64,000 bases of DNA from Amycolatopsis aidingensis (GCF_018885265.1 NZ_CP076538.1:7414001-7478000); one strand, 5' to 3'. Shown: positions 51,776-60,106, counted from the first letter of the stretch. Translations and numbers: made by a program. Notes: generated by a model from the sequence alone, not told the origin.

Positions 51776-52537
51776 TCAGTAGCCGAAGTTCTGTGTCCAG
51801 TACCAGCCGGAACGTTCGAGGCCGACGCCGATCGTGTCCAGCGAGCAGTTCAGGATGTTCTTGCGGTGCCCGGGGGAGTTCATCCACATCGACATCACCT
51901 TGTCGGCGCTGCGCGCCCCCATGGCGATGTTCTCCGCGCCCGGTTTGGGGTATCCGGCGCGCCGGATGCGCTGGTCGAAGGTGACCCCCTCCGGGGTGGT
52001 GTGCGAGAAGTAGCCACGGGCGGCCATGTCCTCGCTGTGCGCCTGCGCGGCGGCGGCCAGCCGGTCGTCGGTACGCACCGGTTCGCAGCCAGCCCGCGCG
52101 CGTGCCTCGTTCACCAGCGTGACCACCTGACCGGTCAGCGAGTCGTCGCGGAGCACGGTCGGCTTCCGGCTGGAGCTGTCCGGCCGGGGTGCGGGCTCGG
52201 TCTCGGTGCTGGGCGCGGGCTCCGAGGTGGTCTCGCCCGGCGAGGACGGCGGGCCGGTGGTGGTGCTCGGCGGGCCGGTCGGCTCGGTGGTGGCGGTCGT
52301 GCTGCCGTCGCCGGGGGTGGCGGTGCTCGTCACCGTGCCGCCGACCGAGGTCCCGACGCCCTGGCCGGAGCCCGGTGGGGCCGCGAGGTAGGCGGCGTTA
52401 CGTGGCGTGTCCGGCACGCCCGTTCCCTGGCCCGGCGGGAGCTCGGACAGCAGGTGGCCGCCCGCGCCGAGCGCGCCGCCAAGCAGCACACTGAGGGCCA
52501 GCAGCACTGGCTTACGATTCGGTCTCGGCGTGGACAC
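51776..52537 (-). CDS. CAP/SCP-domain extracytoplasmic protein
   Basis: From GTG 52537 the product has 253 residues: a signal-anchor helix (about 10-30), a long Thr/Pro/Ser-rich linker (about 35-130) and a C-terminal CAP domain. The domain has VTLVNEARARAGCEPV, AAAQAHSEDMAARGYFSHTTPEGVTFDQRI and MWMNSPGHRKNIL. This is the bacterial YkwD-like branch. Its function at the cell surface is unknown. Confidence 0.93.
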   Translation of the reverse strand: MSTPRPNRKPVLLALSVLLGGALGAGGHLLSELPPGQGTGVPDTPRNAAYLAAPPGSGQGVGTSVGGTVTSTATPGDGSTTATTEPTGPPSTTTGPPSSPGETTSEPAPSTETEPAPRPDSSSRKPTVLRDDSLTGQVVTLVNEARARAGCEPVRTDDRLAAAAQAHSEDMAARGYFSHTTPEGVTFDQRIRRAGYPKPGAENIAMGARSADKVMSMWMNSPGHRKNILNCSLDTIGVGLERSGWYWTQNFGY

Positions 52538-52588
52538 GGTGGCGCAAACTACCACCAAAGAGTGACGACCGAAACCTACTTCGGTGAT

Positions 52589-53062
52589 TCAGTGCCGCTG
52601 TTCGGTCAACTCGGCCGTGGATCTGTGGGTAATTTCCGCCGTCTCGGTGATGAACTCGACAATCACCTGTAACTGATCGTCACTGTAGCGGCCACAGAGC
52701 TCCACCATCCCGGAGAGCAGCGACTCCCACTGCGGACCGAAGGCGGCCAGTTGCTCCCTTCGCAGCTCGACCAGCACCTTGCGGCGGTCCTCCGGATGCG
52801 GCCCCCGGCGCACGATGCCCTTGCCTTCCAGCCGGTCGATCAGCGCGGTGACCGAGGCCGGCGCCAGCCCGGAACTGCGGGCCAGTTCCTTCGGCGTCTG
52901 CGGCCCGAGTCGCTCCAGGTAGTCGATCGTCTTGGTCTCCACCGGAGAGAGCCCCACCGTGTCGGCGATCGCCGCGTGGAACATCACGGTCTCGGTGGAC
53001 AGCAGCCTGCCCGCGTTCAGCACCTGCTCGATCAGCTCAGCTCGCGTACTTGACACGCGCAC
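52589..53062 (-). CDS. MarR-family regulator
   Basis: The 157-residue protein has the winged HTH TPKELARSSGLAPASVTALIDRLEGKG and the wing RRGPHPEDRRKVLVEL. It is divergent from an FAD-dependent monooxygenase gene, and a 22-bp inverted repeat fills the gap between them. It most likely represses both genes and is released by an aromatic or drug-like ligand. The GTG at 53062 is the first plausible start. Confidence 0.92.
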   Translation of the reverse strand: MRVSSTRAELIEQVLNAGRLLSTETVMFHAAIADTVGLSPVETKTIDYLERLGPQTPKELARSSGLAPASVTALIDRLEGKGIVRRGPHPEDRRKVLVELRREQLAAFGPQWESLLSGMVELCGRYSDDQLQVIVEFITETAEITHRSTAELTEQRH

Positions 53063-53076
53063 GATGATAGCCGAGC

Positions 53077-53098
53077 ATTTCGTTCGACAGAACGAAAT
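53077..53098. promoter_or_regulatory. MarR operator between divergent genes
   Basis: ATTTCGTTC (53077-53085) and GAACGAAAT (53090-53098) form a perfect 9-bp inverted repeat with a 4-bp spacer, centred between marR and the monooxygenase gene. Its length and AT-rich arms are typical of MarR sites. Confidence 0.85.
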
Positions 53099-53124
53099 AG
53101 TTTCTAAGAGATACGGTGGATCGT

Positions 53125-54324
53125 ATGACTCGGGCGTTGATCATCGGGGGTGGCATCGCGGGGACGGTGACCGCGATCGCGTTACGGGAGGCCGGACTGG
53201 AGCCGGTGGTGCACGAGGCCTACGGGCGGACGGCGGACGGGGTGGGTGCCTTCCTCAGCCTGGCGGTGAACGGGCTGGACGCCCTGGACGCGGTCGGCCT
53301 GAAGGGCCCGGTGTGGGAGCAGGGTTTCGACACCCCGGACTTCGCGTTCTACAACGGCAACGGCAAGCGGCTGGGCGAGATCGCCGGGAAGTCGGCGCTG
53401 CCCGACGGCACGGTGATGCGTACCGTGCTGCGCGCCGACCTGTACCGGGTGCTGCGGGACGAGGCCGAGCGGCGGGGCATCCGGGTGGAGTACGGCAAGC
53501 GACTGACCGGCGCGAGCGGCACCGGCACGGGGGTGCGGGCCGAGTTCGCCGATGGCAGCCATGCCGAGGGCGACCTGCTGGTCGGCGCGGACGGGCTGCA
53601 TTCGCGGGTACGCGGGATCATCGACCCGCAGGCGCCGGGGCCGCACTACCTGGGGCTGCTGAACACCGGCGGGCACGCCCGCGGCGTCACCGTGGACGGG
53701 CGGCCTGGCACCGCGTACATGATCTTCGGGAAGCGGTGCTTCTTCTGCTACCTACCGCATCCGGACGGCAGTGTCTGGTGGTTCGCCAACCCGCCGCGGC
53801 GCGACGAGCCCGGCAAGGCCGAGCTGGACGCGATCACCGACGAGCGGTGGCGCGCGGAACTGGTCCGGCTGGCCGCGGTGGACAAGGGACCGGCCAGGGC
53901 GATCATCGAGGCCAGCACGCATGTCTACCGGCCGTGGCCGACGTATGACTTCCCCTCGGTGCCGAACTGGTACCGGGACCGCATGATCATCATCGGGGAC
54001 GCTGCGCACGCGACCTCGCCCGCATCCGGGCAGGGCGCCTCGATGGCCATGGAGGACGCGGTCACCCTGGCCAGGTGCCTGCGTGACCTGGAAGGCGTGC
54101 CCGCGGCGTTCGCGCGGTACGAGCAGCTGCGCCGGGAGCGGGTGGAGGCCATCGTGGCGCAGGGCAGGCGCAACACCACGGCCAAGACCCCGGGGCCGGT
54201 GGGCAGGCTGGTGCGGGACTTCTTCATCGCGAAGGAGTTCAAGAAGTTCACCGCGAACCCGGAGGATCCCCAGCGCTGGATGTGGGACCACCACATCGAC
54301 TGGTCCACCCCCGTCGCCGCGTAG
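53125..54324 (+). CDS. FAD-dependent monooxygenase (PHBH/TetX type)
   Basis: The 399-residue protein has the N-terminal dinucleotide motif GGGIAGTVTAIALREAGLE, the DG motif segment LLVGADGLHSRVR, and GDAAHATSPASGQGASMAMEDAV near residue 293. These define aromatic-type flavin hydroxylases. Drug-modifying TetX enzymes belong to the same class. Control by the divergent MarR suggests a role in detoxifying an aromatic compound. The ATG at 53125 was preferred over the upstream GTG. Confidence 0.93.
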   Translation: MTRALIIGGGIAGTVTAIALREAGLEPVVHEAYGRTADGVGAFLSLAVNGLDALDAVGLKGPVWEQGFDTPDFAFYNGNGKRLGEIAGKSALPDGTVMRTVLRADLYRVLRDEAERRGIRVEYGKRLTGASGTGTGVRAEFADGSHAEGDLLVGADGLHSRVRGIIDPQAPGPHYLGLLNTGGHARGVTVDGRPGTAYMIFGKRCFFCYLPHPDGSVWWFANPPRRDEPGKAELDAITDERWRAELVRLAAVDKGPARAIIEASTHVYRPWPTYDFPSVPNWYRDRMIIIGDAAHATSPASGQGASMAMEDAVTLARCLRDLEGVPAAFARYEQLRRERVEAIVAQGRRNTTAKTPGPVGRLVRDFFIAKEFKKFTANPEDPQRWMWDHHIDWSTPVAA

Positions 54325-54333
54325 GACGGCGGC

Positions 54334-54915
54334 TCAGCGGCGGGTGTCCACCCGGTCGAAGTTGAGGTAGGCCCGGCTCTGCGTGGGGCCGCGCTGGCCC
54401 TGGTAGCGGGAGCCGGCCTGACTCGAGCCGTAGGGATGCTCGGCGGGGCTGCTCAGCCGGAACAGGCACAGCTGGCCGATCTTCATCCCGGGCCAGAGGG
54501 TGATCGGCAGGTTGGCCACGTTGGAAAGCTCGAGGGTGATGTGCCCGGAGAAGCCGGGATCGATGAACCCGGCGGTGGAGTGGGTCAGCAGGCCCAGCCT
54601 GCCCAGCGAGGACTTGCCCTCGAGCCGGCCGGCCAGGTCGTCCGGCAGGCTCACCGTCTCGAAGGTGGACCCGAGCACGAACTCGCCGGGATGCAGCACG
54701 AACGGGTCCTCGCCCGCCTTCTCCACCAGCGAGGTGAGCTCGTCCTGCTGGAGCGAGGGATCGATATGGGTGTACTTGGTGTTGTCGAACACCCGGAAGA
54801 AGCGATCGAGACGCACGTCGATACTCGACGGCTGGAGCATCGCCGGGGTGTAGGGGTCGACCCCGAGACGCCCGGCTTCGAGCTCCTTGCGGAGGTCCAG
54901 ATCGCTGAGCAGCAC
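54334..54915 (-). CDS. dcd: dCTP deaminase (possibly dUMP-forming)
   Basis: The 193-residue protein starts at GTG 54915 and matches the family exactly in length. It has [48 protein letters not shown] and the C-terminal [16 protein letters not shown]. Actinobacterial members such as the Mycobacterium tuberculosis enzyme deaminate dCTP and hydrolyse the product directly to dUMP. The catalytic Glu is in HITLEL. Confidence 0.96.
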   Translation of the reverse strand: MLLSDLDLRKELEAGRLGVDPYTPAMLQPSSIDVRLDRFFRVFDNTKYTHIDPSLQQDELTSLVEKAGEDPFVLHPGEFVLGSTFETVSLPDDLAGRLEGKSSLGRLGLLTHSTAGFIDPGFSGHITLELSNVANLPITLWPGMKIGQLCLFRLSSPAEHPYGSSQAGSRYQGQRGPTQSRAYLNFDRVDTRR

Positions 54916-54934
54916 GCTGCCAGGGTAGTAGCCC

Positions 54935-56182
54935 TCAGGCCGCGGCTCCTGGCGTGGTCCGCATGTGGGCAGCGTAGGTCGGATCGAGCTCGAAGACCTT
55001 GCCGAGCTGAGCGAGGTAGCGGCGCCTGCCGACACCGCCGAGCCGCTGCTGCAGCCCGGTCGCACCCGGTATCCATCGCCGCACCGTCTCCGCACCGAAG
55101 TTGAGGGCGGCCACGGCCAGCACGGCCCCCTGCGCCACCGGGTCGTTGGGCAGTTCGAGGAAGTCGGCGTTGCTCTTGCCGAGCACCAGCCTGCTGATCG
55201 AGGAATGCACCCGGACCGACAGGTGGGAGAGCACCCTGCCGACCGCACCCCGGCCCGCGCCGATGGCGGCGTGCGATTCCAGCAGCGCCGCGGCCAGCCG
55301 CTTGGAGTCGTCGTCCGGGATGAACTCGGTGCTGGCCAGTAGCCAGAGCAGCCGCCAGGCGTCCTCCTCGGTGGCGGGCAGCAGCGGGTCGGCCACGCCG
55401 AGCAGCCAGCCGACATAGCGCCACAGGTGCAGGATGTCCGCCCGCTCACGCTCGGTGTAGCGGATGCCGAGCAGCTGGGTGCCGTAGACGAAGACCAGGG
55501 AGAACAGCAGCAGCGTGCCCGCGGTCTGCACCTGGTTGACCGGCCGGTCCCACGCGGCGTAGTCCCAGTCCGGCCGCTGGTTCATCGCGGCGCGGACGTG
55601 TGCGTGCACCAGCCGCACCCGCAGGGCGGAGGCGTAGCCGGGCCCGCCGCGGCGCAGCGCGCCCTCGGTGGTCACGTCGATCCACCAGGCCGCCGTCTCG
55701 ACCAGCCGCCTGCTCGCCGTCCGCTCGATCGCACCGGTCCCGATCAGGGACTTGGTGGCCCGGGAGGCGAGATAGCCACCCATCAGGGACATATCGCCCA
55801 GCGGGAACAACCCGAGCAGCCCGGTGCGGGTGATCGCCCTGGCGCCGCGATCGATCCGGGCGAAGTCGGCCCAGTACGGGGTGGCCTCGGCCGACCGCAG
55901 GAAAGCGACGAGCTCCGGCGGCGGATCCGCCAGCGCATCGACGCCCCCGGCCAGCGCCTGCTCGAACAGCTCCCGGCCGGTGCCAGGCGGAAGGCGCCGC
56001 ATCATCGCCACCAGATCGTCCGCGAGCGGGTCCTCGGCCTGCGCGAACTCCCGCAACCGGCGCAGCTGGTGCTCGTCGGCCCGGATGTCGCCGGGAACGA
56101 AGAACCTCGCCGCCAGGCGGAACCCACCCTGACGGAACAGCTCCGGATCCGGCAGCCGCTCGCCGGTGCCCGTGTCGCCCAT
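54935..56182 (-). CDS. MpaB-type oxygenase (DUF2236/latex-clearing-related)
   Basis: The 415-residue helical protein has the DUF2236 pattern: [41 protein letters not shown] (putative haem-proximal region) and [27 protein letters not shown]. Relatives include rubber oxygenase and MpaB enzymes that cleave isoprenoid chains. The start at ATG 56182 follows GAGGTGAGC. A perfect 16-bp palindrome lies 25 bp upstream. Confidence 0.85.
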   Translation of the reverse strand: MGDTGTGERLPDPELFRQGGFRLAARFFVPGDIRADEHQLRRLREFAQAEDPLADDLVAMMRRLPPGTGRELFEQALAGGVDALADPPPELVAFLRSAEATPYWADFARIDRGARAITRTGLLGLFPLGDMSLMGGYLASRATKSLIGTGAIERTASRRLVETAAWWIDVTTEGALRRGGPGYASALRVRLVHAHVRAAMNQRPDWDYAAWDRPVNQVQTAGTLLLFSLVFVYGTQLLGIRYTERERADILHLWRYVGWLLGVADPLLPATEEDAWRLLWLLASTEFIPDDDSKRLAAALLESHAAIGAGRGAVGRVLSHLSVRVHSSISRLVLGKSNADFLELPNDPVAQGAVLAVAALNFGAETVRRWIPGATGLQQRLGGVGRRRYLAQLGKVFELDPTYAAHMRTTPGAAA

Positions 56183-56206
56183 GCCGCTCACCTCGCACGC
56201 GATGTC

Positions 56207-56222
56207 GACAACAAGTGTTGTC
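56207..56222. promoter_or_regulatory. Perfect 16-bp palindrome upstream of the MpaB-type gene
   Basis: GACAACA, AG, TGTTGTC makes a perfect inverted repeat 25 bp before the start codon. It looks like a TetR-type operator, but no regulator gene is adjacent. Confidence 0.6.
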
Positions 56223-56300
56223 ACTTGATCGTGGCATCGTCAAGGAGGGGAGGGGGCTGTGCACCCGGGGACCGCCGCATAGTATGCTCATCAGCGCACT

Positions 56301-56371
56301 GCGGATGTAGTTCAATGGTAGAACATCAGCTTCCCAAGCTGAGAACGCGGGTTCGATTCCCGTCATCCGCT
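56301..56371 (+). tRNA. tRNA-Gly (anticodon CCC)
   Basis: A cloverleaf can be drawn in full: acceptor GCGGATG/CATCCGC with discriminator T, D-arm GTTC/GAAC, anticodon stem TCAGC/GCTGA with loop TTCCCAA (anticodon CCC), and T-arm around TTCGATT. It has no encoded CCA. The last 41 bases are repeated at 59986-60026, so the gene is the left attachment site of an integrated remnant. Confidence 0.96.
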
Positions 56372-56440
56372 CTCAACCGAAACCCCCAGGTCACACGCAG
56401 TACAAAGTGGACCTGGGGGTTTCGTCGTCCGAGATGGCGA
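56331..56440 (+). repeat. Left direct repeat (attL-like): 3' half of tRNA-Gly plus terminator
   Basis: This 110-bp stretch is repeated at 59986-60095 with about seven mismatches. The first 20 bases (TTCCCAAGCTGAGAACGCGG) are identical and are the likely crossover core. Identity continues through the terminator. Confidence 0.88.
56381..56421 (+). terminator. tRNA-Gly terminator
   Basis: AACCCCCAGGTC (56381-56392) pairs perfectly with GACCTGGGGGTT (56410-56421), followed by T residues. It begins 10 bp after the tRNA. An equivalent stem is at 60036-60076. Confidence 0.92.
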
Positions 56441-56461
56441 TTCACGCACTGATGGTGGCGA

Positions 56462-56704
56462 TCAACCCGGAGGACAGGCCCACTCAGCCTCGTTCTCCAG
56501 GAAGGCCACCATGTCCCGGCATCCGTCGCCGAGTTGACGAAGAAGCCGGACGAACCCCGGCCACTCCTGCGGATCCGGTGGCGGGAGGATCGCCAAACTG
56601 TCGGGGTCCAGGTACACCACCAGCCCCACCGGAGGCGTCCCCGAACCACTCGTGTGCATACCCGCGACCGCGTTCGGCCCCGGAGTCCATTGAGCGTTGA
56701 ATGC
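56462..56704 (-). CDS. Small hypothetical protein of the tRNA-Gly element (80 aa)
   Basis: From ATG 56704 the product has 80 residues and sensible composition: VGLVVYLDPDSLAILPPPDP, then a helical RLLRQLGDGCRDMVAFLENEAEW. It lies entirely inside the 3' overlap with the next gene. I do not recognise the family. Confidence 0.6.
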   Translation of the reverse strand, partial: AFNAQWTPGPNAVAGMHTSGSGTPPVGLVVYLDPDSLAILPPPDPQEWPGFVRLLRQLGDGCRDMVAFLENEAEWACPPG

Positions 56705-56987
56705 CATGCTTGAAATTCCGTTCGTTGTTGCGGTCGTTGATCCGGCCACGCCAGTGGCGGGCCTGGCACTCGAAGGCTTCGGCCGCTGATTCGGCCGCCG
56801 CTTTGGCCCACCACGGCAACCGCCAGTCCGCCGCGATACCTCGCCACGCGGACGCCACCGCGTGCGAGGTCAACGCCATCTCCCGGACAGCAACGACGTC
56901 TGCGGGCTGTTCGGCCACCGCGTCCGAAGCGGCCATGTAGCGCCGGTAGGCCTGTTCCCACACACCGACCAGCCTTTTCGACACCAT
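56484..56987 (-). CDS. Helical hypothetical protein, probably extended past a lost stop (167 aa)
   Basis: From ATG 56987 the first 95 residues form an Ala-rich helical domain (ALTSHAVASAWRGIAADWRLPWWAKAAAESAAEAFECQARHWR) similar to the neighbouring 90-residue protein. The remaining 70 residues are Gly/Arg/Pro-rich and overlap the next gene in another frame by 220 bp. That tail reads like a shadow of the smaller gene. The true protein probably ended near residue 95 before its stop codon was lost. Confidence 0.5.
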   Translation of the reverse strand: MVSKRLVGVWEQAYRRYMAASDAVAEQPADVVAVREMALTSHAVASAWRGIAADWRLPWWAKAAAESAAEAFECQARHWRGRINDRNNERNFKHGIQRSMDSGAERGRGYAHEWFGDASGGAGGVPGPRQFGDPPATGSAGVAGVRPASSSTRRRMPGHGGLPGERG

Positions 56988-56998
56988 GCTTGACCTCT

Positions 56999-57271
56999 CT
57001 ACGGTTCCGCGATGACGGCACGCAGGGTCTCCACCCGCGCGCGTAGTTCGAATTCCTCGGCCGCCACGGAGGCGGCATGGCGCGCCCACAGGGGTGCATC
57101 GAAGTCGGCGGACAGCACCCGCCAGGCCTGCGCGACCGCGTAGTAGGCCCCGGCCAGACGCCGCACTGCCGCCGGATCGCCGGAACGCATCGCGGCGAAC
57201 AGCGCGGTCGTCTGCTCGGCATAGGCGAGGTTCCACCGAGCGACCGCCTCACGTGACGGCCGCCCCGCCAT
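56999..57271 (-). CDS. Helical hypothetical protein (90 aa), paralogous to its downstream neighbour
   Basis: The ATG at 57271 overlaps the previous stop (TGATG). The protein is alpha-helical with the pattern AYYAVAQAWRVLSADFDAPLWARHAASVAAEEFELRARV, similar to residues 45-85 of the next gene. Tandem duplication is likely. Function is unknown. Confidence 0.6.
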   Translation of the reverse strand: MAGRPSREAVARWNLAYAEQTTALFAAMRSGDPAAVRRLAGAYYAVAQAWRVLSADFDAPLWARHAASVAAEEFELRARVETLRAVIAEP

Positions 57272-57429
57272 CACGCGGCCGTCTTCTGCTCAGCCGCACC
57301 CCGCCCGTGGACCGATGCCTTCGCGCCGCCCGGCTTGGCGGATGCCGTGGTCTTCGGCTCCCGCATCCTGATAGCCGAACGCATCCTGTCGTGCTCGATC
57401 GCGAAGCGCGCTCCGCGCGGTGCCGCCAT
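57271..57429 (-). CDS. Small basic protein (52 aa), first gene of the leftward operon
   Basis: ATG 57429 begins a 52-codon frame rich in Arg, Ala and Lys, whose TGA overlaps the next start. The sequence is basic and likely disordered except for a short central helix (AIEHDRMRSAIRM). It lies directly downstream of a cluster of CTAG palindromes, presumably GntR sites. Confidence 0.55.
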   Translation of the reverse strand: MAAPRGARFAIEHDRMRSAIRMREPKTTASAKPGGAKASVHGRGAAEQKTAA

Positions 57430-57460
57430 GTCCGTCCTCCCGATCAGAAGCCATCCCGTG

Positions 57461-57546
57461 CCTAGCTAATCAATTTGTACAGCCTAGCTAGGTTGACTAG
57501 TCAAGTCAATCAAGTGGTGGGCAGCCTAGCTCGCTAGCTCGCCTAG
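57461..57546. promoter_or_regulatory. CTAG-rich operator region between divergent operons
   Basis: Seven CTAG tetramers occur in 86 bp, very high for this GC content. They include perfect palindromes CCTAGCTAGG (57483-57492) and TTGACTAGTCAA (57493-57504). The region lies between the leftward small genes and the rightward GntR gene, so these are probably operators of that GntR regulator. Confidence 0.72.
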
Positions 57547-57622
57547 TCGATTTGGATAGACTTGCGTGCGCGCACGGAAGAGTGCTTGCGAGCCGGTCAG
57601 TGCCGCAGGAGAAGGGAAGCCG

Positions 57623-58465
57623 ATGCCCCTCGATCCGGACGACCCGCGCCCGCCGTACGTCCAGGTCGCCAACGCGCTCCGAGCGGCGATCCTGACCAGG
57701 AAGTTCGCGGCAGGAGACAAGCTGCCATCCCGCGCCGAACTGGCCAGGGCCTACGACGTGGCCCCGATGACCGTGCAGAACGCCCTGCGCGAGCTGCGCG
57801 ACGAAGGCCTGATCGTGTCGCGGCAGGGCAGCGGTGTCTTCGTACGAGAACGCACCGAACGCCCGGTCGGGCTCCGGCCACACATCGAACACGCCTTCGA
57901 GGCCGAACACGTCAGCATCGACTTCGCCGGGTTCTCCGGCGAAACCCTGCACGGCGTCATCACCGAACCCCTGGACAAGATCCGCATCGGCCGACTCCGC
58001 CCCGAGTCCATCACCGTCCGGCTACTCGTCCCCGACCCCTCCGAACCCTGGGCGGTGCCCTGCACCGTGGACGAGAAGGCCGACAGCCCCGCCTTCCGCA
58101 AGCGCGCCGAAGAGATCATGCGCCGCCACACCCTCGCCATCGTCGACTCCGTCACCGAACTCGCGGCCCTCGGCCTGGTCAACGAAGCCACCGCCCACAT
58201 CCGCGTACACCCCGCCGCGTCCCTGTTCAAGCTCTACCTAATCAACAACGAGGAAGCGTTCTTCGGCTTCTACCCCGTCCGCGAACACGTCATCACCTTC
58301 GGCGGCGAAACCCAGGCCATGTACGACCTCATGGGCAAAGACGCCATCCTCTTCCACCACTCCGCCAATGACGACGACGCCTCCACCGGCAGCCAATACG
58401 TCGAGCAGTCCAAAACCTGGTTCGACAGCATGTGGAACAGCATCGCCAAGGACTACGTCCGATGA
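57623..58465 (+). CDS. GntR-family regulator, HutC/UTRA type
   Basis: The 280-residue protein has an N-terminal GntR winged HTH (PSRAELARAYDVAPMTVQNALRELRDEGLIVSRQGSGVFV, about residues 37-75) and a C-terminal UTRA-like ligand domain. ATG 57623 follows GGAGAAGGG. Its stop overlaps the HAD gene start (ATGA). Such regulators are standard in actinomycete integrative elements, where they keep excision and replication genes silent; here it may have lost those targets. Confidence 0.92.
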   Translation: MPLDPDDPRPPYVQVANALRAAILTRKFAAGDKLPSRAELARAYDVAPMTVQNALRELRDEGLIVSRQGSGVFVRERTERPVGLRPHIEHAFEAEHVSIDFAGFSGETLHGVITEPLDKIRIGRLRPESITVRLLVPDPSEPWAVPCTVDEKADSPAFRKRAEEIMRRHTLAIVDSVTELAALGLVNEATAHIRVHPAASLFKLYLINNEEAFFGFYPVREHVITFGGETQAMYDLMGKDAILFHHSANDDDASTGSQYVEQSKTWFDSMWNSIAKDYVR

Positions 58466-59160
58466 CCACCACTGGCGGGTACGACGCCGTGCGCCAACGG
58501 CTCGACCGTGCGCGCGTCCTGCTACTCGACTTCGACGGCCCCATCTGCGCCGTCTTCTCCGGAGTCCCCGCCGAGGTTGTCGCTGACCAGCTCCGCGCAG
58601 TGCTCGCCGACGGCGGATATACAGACCTGCCGAACCACGTCACCACCGCCACCGATCCCTTCGACGTGCTCCGCCACGCCGCCACACTCGGCACCGACGA
58701 AGCCCGCTACGTCGAGGCAGCGTTCACCGCACACGAGATCGACGCCATCACCACGGCCGCCCCCACCCCCGGAGCCGAGCAACTCATGCGCCACTGGCAC
58801 GACTCCGGCCGCCCACTCGCTATCGTCAGCAACAACAGCGAGGCCGCAGTCAGCGCCTACCTTGATCTCCACGGCTTGCGTCCGGCGGTTGACTACATAG
58901 CCGCACGCACCAGTTCAGACCCGACCTTGCTCAAGCCGTCGACCCATCTCGTGGACCGCGCCATCACCGCTCTGAGCGCTACACCTGCCGACTGTGCCTT
59001 ACTCGGCGACTCGGTGACCGATATCCAAGCCGCACACGCCGCAGGAGTCGCAGCGATCGGCTACGCCAACAAGCCCGGCAAGCACGCAAAGCTCACCGAG
59101 GCCGGAGCGGACGCCGTCACCGAAACACTCAGCGATCTGAGCAACCGCAGCCACCGATAG
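58462..59160 (+). CDS. HAD-superfamily hydrolase
   Basis: The 232-residue protein has the HAD motifs: LLLDFDGPICAVF (motif I, nucleophilic Asp near residue 24), IVSNNSEAAVSAYL (motif II), KPSTHLV with Lys (motif III) and LLGDSVTDIQAAHAAG (motif IV). It is a phosphoglycolate-phosphatase-like phosphatase; the substrate is unknown. It is translationally coupled to the GntR regulator, a pair often carried by these elements. Confidence 0.93.
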   Translation: MTTTGGYDAVRQRLDRARVLLLDFDGPICAVFSGVPAEVVADQLRAVLADGGYTDLPNHVTTATDPFDVLRHAATLGTDEARYVEAAFTAHEIDAITTAAPTPGAEQLMRHWHDSGRPLAIVSNNSEAAVSAYLDLHGLRPAVDYIAARTSSDPTLLKPSTHLVDRAITALSATPADCALLGDSVTDIQAAHAAGVAAIGYANKPGKHAKLTEAGADAVTETLSDLSNRSHR

Positions 59161-59399
59161 TTGCTGCCGAATTTGGCTCTATAGGCACGATGGCCTCCCT
59201 TCGCGCCACGATCGTCTTACACCGCGCCGACCGCCTCAAGTGCGCCTACGGCGTCGCTGCGCGATGAGCTGCGCTCACCCTTGACCCGGCCACCCCGGCG
59301 CAATGCATCGGCACGGGCGAAGGGAACGGCAGAGTATGGGCGCTGCATCAACTGAGTAACGGCCGCAGCGGAGCGTCGACACGGATCGATAGCTGGCAT
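59161..59399. other. Intergenic stretch without a supported gene
   Basis: The 239 bp between the HAD gene and the small membrane-protein gene contain only short frames with poor support. A 60-codon minus-strand frame (59217-59399) has no ribosome-binding site. It may be remnant DNA of the element. Confidence 0.45.
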
Positions 59400-59846
59400 A
59401 TGAACATTGCCTCACTGATCATATCTATTCTTGCAGCGCTTTTCACGGGCGGAGCCATGATCTACGCCCGTGGCCAGAAGCTCGCCGCAGAGCGGGCGTC
59501 GAATGCGGCGGAGTCCGCCCTAGAGCTTCAACGGGCAGGCGAGCGGCGCGCAGCCGAGGATGAGTCGCGAAAGCGCATCGTGTGGAAGCTTGAACCGAGC
59601 CAGGGCGACTCGTACCTTCTGTGGAATCACGGAACTCACAGTGCATATGACGTTTCCGTGGATCGCGGTGATCTTGCCGTTGAGGACGGCACGCCTACTC
59701 ACTTCGACGAGTTCCCAAGCGATCATGCTGAACGGTACCTCTTGGTAGGGTCCCTGACGTCTACGACGACCATGATCACTGTCTCGTGGCGAGACGAGCG
59801 CGATGGTAGTGACGAGCGAAAGTCTCAGCGATTGCCTGTGGAGTGA
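59400..59846 (+). CDS. Small single-pass membrane protein (148 aa)
   Basis: Residues 3-22 form a membrane segment (SLIISILAALFTGGAMIYA), followed by a charged helix (about 25-58) and a beta-rich C-terminal domain (RIVWKLEPSQGDSYLLWNHGTHSAYDVSVDRG). This design is frequent in actinobacterial accessory regions, but no function is known. GC content is lower than average. It is the last gene before the right repeat. Confidence 0.7.
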   Translation: MNIASLIISILAALFTGGAMIYARGQKLAAERASNAAESALELQRAGERRAAEDESRKRIVWKLEPSQGDSYLLWNHGTHSAYDVSVDRGDLAVEDGTPTHFDEFPSDHAERYLLVGSLTSTTTMITVSWRDERDGSDERKSQRLPVE

Positions 59847-59985
59847 GACCAACCACGCCGAGCAGAATCCGCCATTTTCGCAGCAGAATCCCAACAACAG
59901 GCCCCGGTCAACAGCGGTCAACCTGGATACATGTCGATCGCGTTCCGCCGCAGGTCAAGGCCACTTTCGAGCATGATCACCCTGG

Positions 59986-60095
59986 TTCCCAAGCTGAGAA
60001 CGCGGATTCGATTCCTGTCAGCCGCTCTCAACCGAAACCCCCAGGTCACACACCGTACAAAGTGGACCTGGGGGTTTCGTCGTTCGAGATCGCGA
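59986..60095 (+). repeat. Right direct repeat (attR-like): displaced tRNA-Gly 3' half plus terminator
   Basis: It matches 56331-56440 with about seven mismatches. Changes in the T-stem and acceptor strand (for example CATCCGC to CAGCCGC) would prevent tRNA function, which fits drift in the displaced original copy. Confidence 0.88.
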
Positions 60096-60106
60096 CTCCA
60101 GTCCGT

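Larger units (their letters stand above)
56331..60095. mobile_element. Remnant integrative element in tRNA-Gly (3.66 kb)
   Basis: Direct repeats of the tRNA 3' end and its terminator bracket this segment, as expected after site-specific integration that restores the tRNA. Inside are four small minus-strand genes, a divergent GntR-HAD pair and a small membrane protein. This resembles the accessory part of actinomycete integrative elements. No integrase, replication or transfer gene remains, so the element cannot move on its own. Confidence 0.82.

Noticed and set aside
59217..59399. 60-codon minus-strand frame in the tRNA-Gly element
   Set aside because: It has no ribosome-binding site and no neighbour coupling, and its end is Arg/Ser/Ala-rich without clear structure.
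59986..60026. Second tRNA-Gly gene at the right repeat
   Set aside because: Only the 3' half is present, and substitutions break the T-stem and acceptor pairing.
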